Positions 58,081 through 64,000 of a stretch of 64,000 nucleotides of DNA are shown one piece after another. The DNA comes from Luscinia megarhynchos (Eukaryota > Chordata > Aves > Passeriformes > Turdidae). The DNA lies in contig JAPFBE010000032.1 of the NCBI GenBank assembly GCA_034336665.1, forward strand, positions 1 to 64,000, given 5' to 3'. The position numbers were made by a program, and so were the translations under genes. The number at the start of each line of letters is the position of its first letter. The stretch's first letter is position 1. A model generated the notes under the pieces. The model had not been told where the DNA came from. It saw only the letters and a program-made list of their open reading frames with translations, and did not search any database.

Positions 58081-58930
58081 AGTTTAACATACAAGAACTG
58101 AAAATAAAACTGAGTCTCTTATCAATTCCCTGGTTCTGCTTGTTCTCCACAATATAGATAAAACAGCTCTTGGCATCTCTGCACCGCCCATTCCCCTCCC
58201 CTGTGCAGCACTGGCTCTGTGCGTGGCAGGGGATGGCAGCGGGGGTGCTGTCAGTGCCCTCTGGGAGCGGGGCGGCTGTGCCCCCTCCCTCGGTGAGCTC
58301 CGGGCTGCTGGCCTCACGCTGCTGTGCCCTGGGTCCGAGCGGGCTGTGTCCGAGCAGGCTCCGTTCGAGCTGCTGCCCTGCAAATTGCTTAAAAGTTGTT
58401 ACATTTCTCTCCTTTGATTTTACAAAGCATGAATTTTTTCCCCTTTTGAATCTGTCTTTCCCTGAAACAGGGCTCTGTGTCCCTATCGCTGACACTTCCA
58501 GGTTTTGTGTTTCCCGCGCGCTTCCCGCCGTGCTCGGGGCCGGGGCCGCCAGCCGCCGCGCCTGGAGCGAGGGTCGTCCCGCCTGGCACCGCCCTCGGGG
58601 CCAGGGCCGCTCCCGGGGCCGCGCCCGCGCTCTTGGGATCGAGTTCGGCGCAGCCTTTTGCTGCCGCCGCCGTGTGTGATGCTTTCGCCATCAGTGTGAA
58701 GGCTGCCACTCCCTCCCGCTTTGGTTGAGAGTCACCCGCACGAGCCCGCTATTTCGGGTTCCGCGCTTCCTCGCGAATCCTTGGCGTGGCTTTTCCACGC
58801 CCCCCGCGAGTGCTCGGCGCAGTTTTCCCACGCCCCTCGCGAATCCTCTCCCCTCCCTCTGTCCCCCACGGCCCGGGGAGTCGTCTGTAGCGCCCTCCCA
58901 CCTCCTGGGGTCAGGGTTTATGAAGGGGTG
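58081..58930 (-). other. GC-rich, CpG-rich block, possibly gag linker
   Basis: On the minus strand several Ala/Pro/Gly/Arg-rich frames overlap (58709-58389, 58495-58079). They resemble in composition the Pro/Ala-rich gag linker at 41.2-41.7 kb but not clearly in sequence. TGA and frame changes interrupt them. A gag linker is the likeliest origin. A transduced host exon cannot be excluded. Confidence 0.4.
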
Positions 58931-59350
58931 AAGAAGTAAAAATCTGAGTTCTTTAACTCACTTGGAAATATTTCTAACTTAATTTTTCCCGACCTTGCTA
59001 CTACTGACAAGGCTTTGTTGAACTGGCTGCCGCTGGCAAGGCAGCCATAAACTTCCCTCCCCCAGCTCACGGCTAAGTGAGAATCCTTCCCCAGTCTCTA
59101 AGGGACTTCAATTGCTTTCTGCCAAGGACTTCCCTCCCCCAGCTCATGGCTAGGAGAGACTGGATAAAACTACACTTTCGGGAGTCCTTCACTCCCTTAT
59201 CTCTCAGAGTTCTAAATAGCACATTTGTTTCTGCCTGTGGGTAATGAAGCTTCACCCACACAAGTAAATCTCTGAATTCCTTCTCTGTGACAGAGACAGG
59301 CTAAACAGAAGCTAAACTTTTTAAAGTAAATAGTAGAGTGAACTGTTCCT
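58931..59350 (-). pseudogene. Gag matrix-like remnant of the young provirus
   Basis: The minus strand reads FSKEQFTLLFTLKSLASV, a stop, then VTEKEFRDLLVWVKLHYPQA and SWGREVLGRKQLKSLRDWGR, a helical, basic/hydrophobic segment at the position expected for matrix. A 26-bp unit, ACTTCCCTCCCCCAGCTCA plus GGCTA, occurs twice (about 59051 and 59127). No familiar matrix motif is decisive. Confidence 0.4.
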
Positions 59351-59753
59351 TGCTGAAAGCTCTGCCTATAGTGTTCCTATGATGTGTCTGAAATCTGAAC
59401 CGTCTTACCCAAAAGCAATTTGTCCAAAATCGATTCGGAGGTTCCTGAAACCGACCAGCAGTGCACAGGAGCGAGGCTTCCCGGGACACCTCCTCTCCGA
59501 CTCGCGTCTGGACCTCGGCTTTTCTTGGCAGAGGGCCAGAAATCTCCTCTGCAGTCCTTTTCAACAGCGCGCCTATCCTGAATCTCGGTCTTCTGGGGGT
59601 CTGTACCTGTTTTTGCAGGCAACAAGGACCCACCACGGACCGTGCCAAATGTCTCTGCCTGGGGGGGTCTCCTCCATCTCTGTGCGTCTTCTCGAGCTAG
59701 GTTTTCAGGGTCAGAGGGTCCGCACCCACCTTTGTGGGCTGCAGCCCTGCTGC
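59351..59753 (-). other. Provirus leader
   Basis: Sequence between the 5' LTR/primer-binding site and the gag-like remnant. Minus-strand open frames here have no recognised family. A leader with packaging signal is expected in this place but none can be identified by eye. Confidence 0.5.
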
Positions 59754-59771
59754 CCACCCAGGGACGCCAAA
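59754..59771 (-). promoter_or_regulatory. Primer-binding site of the young provirus
   Basis: Minus strand after the LTR: TT then TGGCGTCCCTGGGTGG. The position, directly after the 5' LTR, and the TGG start fit a primer-binding site. I cannot name the tRNA with certainty. Confidence 0.6.
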
Positions 59772-60415
59772 TGTCACTGCCCGAGGTGCCTCCTTAGACC
59801 TGAGATCACCTCAGGAGGACATGCAGGTGGTTTGCAACCCAGCTCTTTCCGATGCCCGCCGATGAGAGACTGCATGAGGCTGTTCTTAGAGGTTTTCATG
59901 GTTGTTTATTGTTTCTTATCTTAGAAATGCTTTGTCCAGCGAGCAGCAGTCTGCTCGCTAGACGTCCAAGGCAGAATCTGCCTGGCAGAGGCAGGACTTA
60001 TCTTTTATAGTCTAAGTTACGTACTAGGTATTTACAAATGACCCCCAATACCATACAATCTTGTTACATGGTCCAGCTTTGTTCACATCCAATCTGAAAG
60101 TGCCAGCATGTCACCCAGCATGGATGACACGGAGAAGAAGGAGGAAGAAGTATCCACACCCCGATTCTTCCATCTTGGCCATGAACCCCTTAATATAAAC
60201 ATTCTAGAAATCTACTTATTCTACATTCTAATGGTCTAATTTACACTCTATTTATTTTTGCAGCTTACATTTCTTCTCTCAATGTTGGTAAATTGTTCCA
60301 AGGAGCTGAATCCAGCCCCTGAGACACCTGGGTCTCATTCGAGGGTTTTTGGGGACCCCGCCAGGGGGGTCTTGAACCTCCCAGGGAAGCCAGAGGAACA
60401 CTCTGGGCTCCCACA
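59772..60415 (-). mobile_element. 5' LTR of the young provirus
   Basis: 644 bp, same ends as the 3' LTR; T at 60182 is the only difference seen. Confidence 0.95.
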
Positions 60416-60735
60416 ACAAGCCTTTGAAAAAACCAAGCAGGAGATAGCTCATGCTGTCGCCCTTGCACCAGTCTGAGCAGAACAAGATGTAAAAAACAGT
60501 CTTTATACTGCAGCTGGGGAGAATGGCCCTACCTGGAGCCTCTGGCAGAAAGCATCAGGAGAGACTCAAGGTGGACCTCTAGGTTTTTGGATTTGGGGAT
60601 ACAGAGGATCTGAGGCCCAGTATACTCAAACTGAAAAGGTGATACTGGCAGTTTATGAAGGGGTCTGAGCTGTTTGGAAGTGATTGGTACTGAAGCACAG
60701 CTCCTCCTGGCATCCCAGTTATCGGTGCTGAGCTG
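60416..60735 (+). pseudogene. ERVL pol fragment (RNase H start), right of the young provirus
   Basis: Plus strand starts within the duplicated target, continues the ERVL pol that stops at 52802 (QAFEKTKQEIAHAVALAPV), and then reads PTWSLWQKASGETQGGPLGF, AQYTQTEKVILAVYEG and EVIGTEAQLLLASQLSVLSW. These are RT-RNase H junction motifs of ERVL elements. Stops are present. After about 60735 it jumps to the LTR end. Confidence 0.75.
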
Positions 60736-60739
60736 GTTT

Positions 60740-60926
60740 TCTCTCTCTTTCTCTCTCATTTTTATTACTATTGGTTTTGCTATTACATTTACTTTGCTTC
60801 AATTGTTGGACTGTTCTTGTTTCAAACCATAAGTTTTACTTTTTTTTCCTGATTCTCCTCTCCATCCTGCTGTTCATGGGCTGAGGAGGCAGGTGCTGCT
60901 TGGTTGCTGGCTGGGGTTAAACTACA
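60740..60926 (+). mobile_element. ERVL LTR 3' end
   Basis: TTTTACTTTTTTTTCCTGATTCTC and TCCATCCTGCTGTTCATGGG lead to the end GGCTGGGGTTAAACTACA, as in the LTR ending at 10281. It directly follows ERVL pol with no env or 3' pol, indicating an internal deletion. Confidence 0.6.
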
Positions 60927-61139
60927 GCAGTCACTATATCCTATATTTTAAAAACCAATCTTAAAAGTGTACGAGATTTTAGCTTTGTTTATCAAGTAGA
61001 TGTTACAAAATGATTGTGATAACTATATATTTAGTTCTAATTAAAATCTATGAAAAGACTTTTCACAGTACTCATGCTCCCATCTCATATACACAAGGTA
61101 AAATGGAATCTAACAAAAGTATTTATTTTAATACTGAAG
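60927..61139. other. AT-rich sequence, no feature seen
   Basis: No repeat ends or coding family recognised. Confidence 0.4.
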
Positions 61140-62427
61140 CATGGCTCCTCTTTTTTTTGCCTCAGTCTTCAATGGCAACCTGTCTTCCCACACTTTTCGA
61201 GTGGGTGGACAGCAGGATGGTGATTAGGAGAGAAAAGTCCCTCTCACCGTAAGACAAGATGGGGTTCATGACCACCTGAGGAACATGAATGTACATCAGC
61301 CTATGGTACCCAGTGAGATGCATCCCAGACTCCTGAGGGAATTGGCTGATGTAGTTGCCAAGCCACTCTTCATGATATTTGAAAAGTCATGACAGTCAGG
61401 TGAAGTCCCTCGTGACTGGAAAAGGGGAAACATTGCCCCCATCTTTAAAGAGAATAGAAAAGATGGACCCTAGGAACTACCACCCTCTCAGCCTCACCTT
61501 TGTGCCTGGGAAGATCATGGAACAGACTCTCCTGGAAGCTCTGCTGAGGCACATGGTGAACAGGGAGGTGATTCAGGATAGCCAGCACAGCTTCACCAAG
61601 GGCAAGTCCTGCCTGACCAACCCAGCCGACCTTCTCTGATGGTGTGACTACATCAGTGGAGAAGGGAAGGGCTACAGATGTCATTTATCTGGACTTGTGT
61701 AAAGCTGTTGACACAGTCCCCACAACATCCTTCTCTCTCAAAAATTGAGAGAGGTGTATTCCATGGTTGATTGGTCATATCCAGAGGGTAGTGGCCAACA
61801 GCTCAGAGTCCCTGATGGAAATAAGTGACCAGTGGTGTCCCTCAGGTGTCTGTATTGGGACCAGTCTTATATCTTCATTAATGACACAGACAAAGGGATC
61901 AAGGGCACCCTCAGAAAATTTGAAGATGACACCTAGCTCAGTGGTGCAGGTGAAACACCAGAAGGATGGGGCCATCCAGAGGGACCTGGACAAGCTTGAA
62001 AAGTTCACCTATGGGAATCTCATGAAGTGCAAAGTGCTGCACCTGGGTTGGGGCAACACCCAGTATGAATCTAGGATGGGGGGATGAACAGATTGAAAGC
62101 AGCCCTACTGAGAAGGATGTCAGGGTGCTGGTGGATGAGAAGCTGGACATGCAGAGAGACCTCAAAAAAATTAGAGAACTGCAATCACCACGCATATTGA
62201 ATTCAACAGGGGCAAGTGCCAGATTCTGCACCTAGGATAGGGCAACCTTGGATGTATGGACAGACTGGGGAACAAGATGCTGGAAAGCAGTGTTGTAGAA
62301 AGGGACCTGAGGGTCCTGTTCAATGGCAAGTTGAATATGAGTCAGCAGTGCCCTGGCAGCCAAGAGGACCAACTGTGTCTTGGGGTGCATCAGGCACAGC
62401 ATCACCAGCCACTCAGAGGGAGGTGAC
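61140..62427 (+). mobile_element. CR1 LINE, plus strand: reverse transcriptase (left part)
   Basis: Plus strand: linker before RT (61240-61440), RT fingers/palm at 61445-61639 (DPRNYHPLSLTFVPGKIMEQ) and the HSFTKGKSCLTN block. Palm and thumb continue in broken frames (61767-62087). The ORF2 C-terminal region follows (62200-62420). A 50-120 bp stretch is repeated around 61990-62260 (LHLG-like twice). It is split at 62428 by a solo LTR. Confidence 0.85.
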
Positions 62428-63062
62428 TGTCTTGGGGTGACTTTATGATACTGTATCCCCCTATTGTTTGCTTTTATGCCGAGACATGGGTCCTGCAGCT
62501 TTAAGCTAGACCCCCGGGAAGAGGGGGAGGGGACCGGTGGATTTCTTTCAGGAGAGTTTTCACACATCCTCCCCCGGGTTCTCGGCTGTGTTTTCTACCA
62601 TGGCTAGAGAGAGGACATCTCTGCTTTTTAGCTAGTTTCTTTTTTGTTAGACGAGGCAAAATGTTTTTCTTGGGACTTTGGCTTCTTCTTCTTCTGAACT
62701 GTACCAGCTCTGCTCCGGTTCCAAACACCGGAACATTGCCGGAGCCCCACATCCTGGCCCGGAGGGGGAGGCCCTGGGATGCCTCACCCCAGCTCTGGAT
62801 CCTGGGAGAGCAAGAGCAGGGCTCTAAAAAATCCCACCAGTTTTTTCTCCACAATGAGGTTTATTATCTAACATTATTCTTTTTACTTTTTTTCTGCCTT
62901 CATGTACCCTGCTTGTTAAATAAACAGGTTGGGGTTTTTTGACTTTCCCTCCAAGAAATTCCTTTCAAATCTGTGAGGAGGGGCTGTTGAAACCTGCTCC
63001 TTCCATTAGAGAAAAACGTTCATCTCAGGACGTTTCCTCCTAATTTGTCTCAAACCAAGACA
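62428..63062 (+). mobile_element. Solo LTR, family D, inside CR1
   Basis: A 635-bp unit starting TGTCTTGGGGTGACTTTATG and ending CTCAAACCAAGACA. It has TTAAATAAACAGG (62917) as polyadenylation block, plus orientation. It is the same family as 6967-7619. CR1 ORF2 continues directly on both sides (GAGGTGAC | TTGTCCCAATC). No clean duplication visible. Confidence 0.85.
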
Positions 63063-63475
63063 TTGTCCCAATCTGCTCTGCACTGGAGTGGCTCCCTCAC
63101 CTCAAGTCCTGGGGGCAGTTTTGGGCACCGCAATATAAGAAAGATATAAAGCATCATTGCAGTCCAGAACTTTCTCATGAGGGGGAAGAGGAAGGACAGG
63201 TACTGATCTCTCTGTGGTCACCTGGTCTGAAGTTGTGTCAGGAGAGGTTTAGGTTGGGATATTAGAAAAAGATTCTTTTCCCCCAGAGGGTGGTTAAGCA
63301 CTGGAATGGACTCTCAGGGAAGTGGTCACAGCACCAAGCCTGACAGAGTTCAAGACAGCGTTTGGACAATACTCTTGGGCACATGGTGTGACTCTTGGGG
63401 ATGGTGCTGTGCAAGGCCAGGAGGTGGACTCGATAATCCTTGTGGGTCCCATCCAACTCAGCTGCATTGTGTGAG
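63063..63475 (+). mobile_element. CR1 LINE, plus strand, 3' end after the solo LTR
   Basis: Continues the CR1 ORF2 end (CTCCCTCACCTCAAGTCCTG) and the 3' untranslated region (GGTTAAGCACTGGAATGGAC to GTGGGTCCCATCCAACTCAG). Confidence 0.85.
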
Positions 63476-63479
63476 AAGT

Positions 63480-63652
63480 ATTCCTATGAGCCAGCAATGT
63501 GAACTTGCAGCCCAGGAACCCCCTGTGTCCTGGGCTGAATCCAAAGCAGCATGGGCAGAAGGGCGAGGGAGGAGATTCTGCCTCTCCCGCATTGGTGAGA
63601 CTCCTACCTGCAGAGCTGCCTCCAGCTCTGGGTCCCCAACACAGGAATGACA
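63480..63652 (+). mobile_element. Second CR1-type fragment, plus strand
   Basis: AATGTGAACTTGCAGCCCAGG, then CTGGGCTGAATCCAAAGCAG and TCTGGGTCCCCAACACAGG, resembles the ORF2 end of another CR1 subfamily. It is cut at 63652 by an LTR. Confidence 0.6.
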
Positions 63653-64000
63653 TTGTAAGGGAAAATTAATCCACAAACACCAGAGGTTTATGTCCAAAAG
63701 GAGACAGAGGAGTCCTTTTTGCTTTATTCGAATAAAGGAGAGGCCATAGGGCATTCCCCTGGGATCTTCTCGGATTTTTTGGAGGACGCAGCCTCCTTTT
63801 TATCCTAATTTCCGGCCGCTTTTCCCTCTCTTCCCCCATAGGCTGAGGTACTTGAGAGGCACAGACTTCCCCGAACGCCTAAGATTCCCCTCTAATGTAT
63901 AACTTTTTCCCTTTAATTTTTAATTCTTATAGAATTCATAATTTCCCCCATTGCTTCTTTATCTTCAGTAGCAGTTTCATTGATTAGCAGACCTACAGTT
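63653..64000 (-). mobile_element. LTR running off the right edge
   Basis: It starts TGTAAGGGAAAATTAATCC. The minus strand has CGAATAAAGCAAAAAGG (about 63720) as a polyadenylation block and a TATA-like AAAAAGGAGGC region beyond. It is incomplete in this window. Confidence 0.55.

Larger units (their letters stand above)
52803..60415 (-). mobile_element. Young, internally rearranged alpharetrovirus-like provirus
   Basis: A complete 7613-bp provirus in minus orientation: LTR 52803-53446 (3'), LTR 59772-60415 (5'), both 644 bp, with target duplication ACAAGC. By eye the LTRs differ at one position (C at 53213, T at 60182), so the insertion is recent. The TM part of env resembles avian alpharetroviruses. 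Internally it is defective: gag-like sequence only at its 5' end, about 1.4 kb of AT-rich noncoding sequence, an integrase C-terminal segment placed before RT, most of RT and the integrase core missing, and a frame-broken env. It lies inside an ERVL pol remnant. Near-identical LTRs with a ruined interior suggest it was copied in trans. The alternative, rapid decay after insertion, is hard to square with the LTR identity. Confidence 0.9.

Noticed and set aside
58170..58728. Plus-strand GC-rich open frames
   Set aside because: Composition effect antisense to the probable gag linker; no start context or family.

Overview
The window looks like a bird genome, most likely a songbird, because it is packed with CR1 LINEs, avian ERVL-type LTRs, class II (beta-/alpharetrovirus-like) proviruses and an alpharetrovirus-like env. 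The only host gene recognised is a copy of KCNN2 (small-conductance Ca2+-activated K+ channel SK2) on the + strand. Five consecutive 3' exons can be read: 12835-12976, 19836-19946, 21929-22056, 25602-25671 and 37146-37436. The copy is broken by a TGA stop in the calmodulin-binding exon, a +1 T frameshift in the last exon and a further deletion in that exon. KCNN2 is Z-linked in birds, so a decayed copy with intact introns buried in retroviral debris most simply suggests a non-recombining W chromosome. That assignment is inference, not something the sequence proves.

Layout. 1-12.8 kb: remnants of minus-strand class II ERVs (pol at 1-950, gag/dUTPase/protease at about 5.8-8.2 kb), cut up by solo LTRs and followed by ERVL LTRs and a purine-rich tract. 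12.8-37.4 kb: KCNN2 exons, with introns loaded with solo LTRs, CR1 copies (one nested in another in opposite orientation), a polypyrimidine tract, an ERV1 element primed by a tRNA-Pro-type site (29.6-32.3 kb) and a long CCTT/CTTT microsatellite interrupted by a solo LTR. 37.4-38.5 kb: AT-rich downstream sequence with no gene seen. 38.6-43.0 kb: minus-strand ERV with 5' LTR, gag and protease. 43.2-48.3 kb: several CR1 copies, again nested in opposite orientations. 48.3-52.6 kb: minus-strand betaretrovirus-like ERV (gag-dUTPase-pro-RT). 52.6-60.9 kb: an old ERVL pol fragment (+ strand) split by a young alpharetrovirus-like provirus (52803-60415). Its two 644-bp LTRs differ at one base in my alignment and are flanked by the duplicated 6-mer ACAAGC. 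60.9-64.0 kb: CR1 split by a solo LTR, then a further LTR running off the window.

No element in the window has an intact set of coding genes. The most notable object is the young provirus. Its LTRs are almost identical but its interior lacks most of reverse transcriptase and integrase, carries an out-of-order second copy of the integrase C-terminal segment, contains about 1.4 kb of AT-rich non-retroviral-looking sequence and has a broken env. It therefore looks like a non-autonomous element moved by proteins supplied in trans. No tRNA, rRNA, CRISPR array or intact host protein-coding gene was found.
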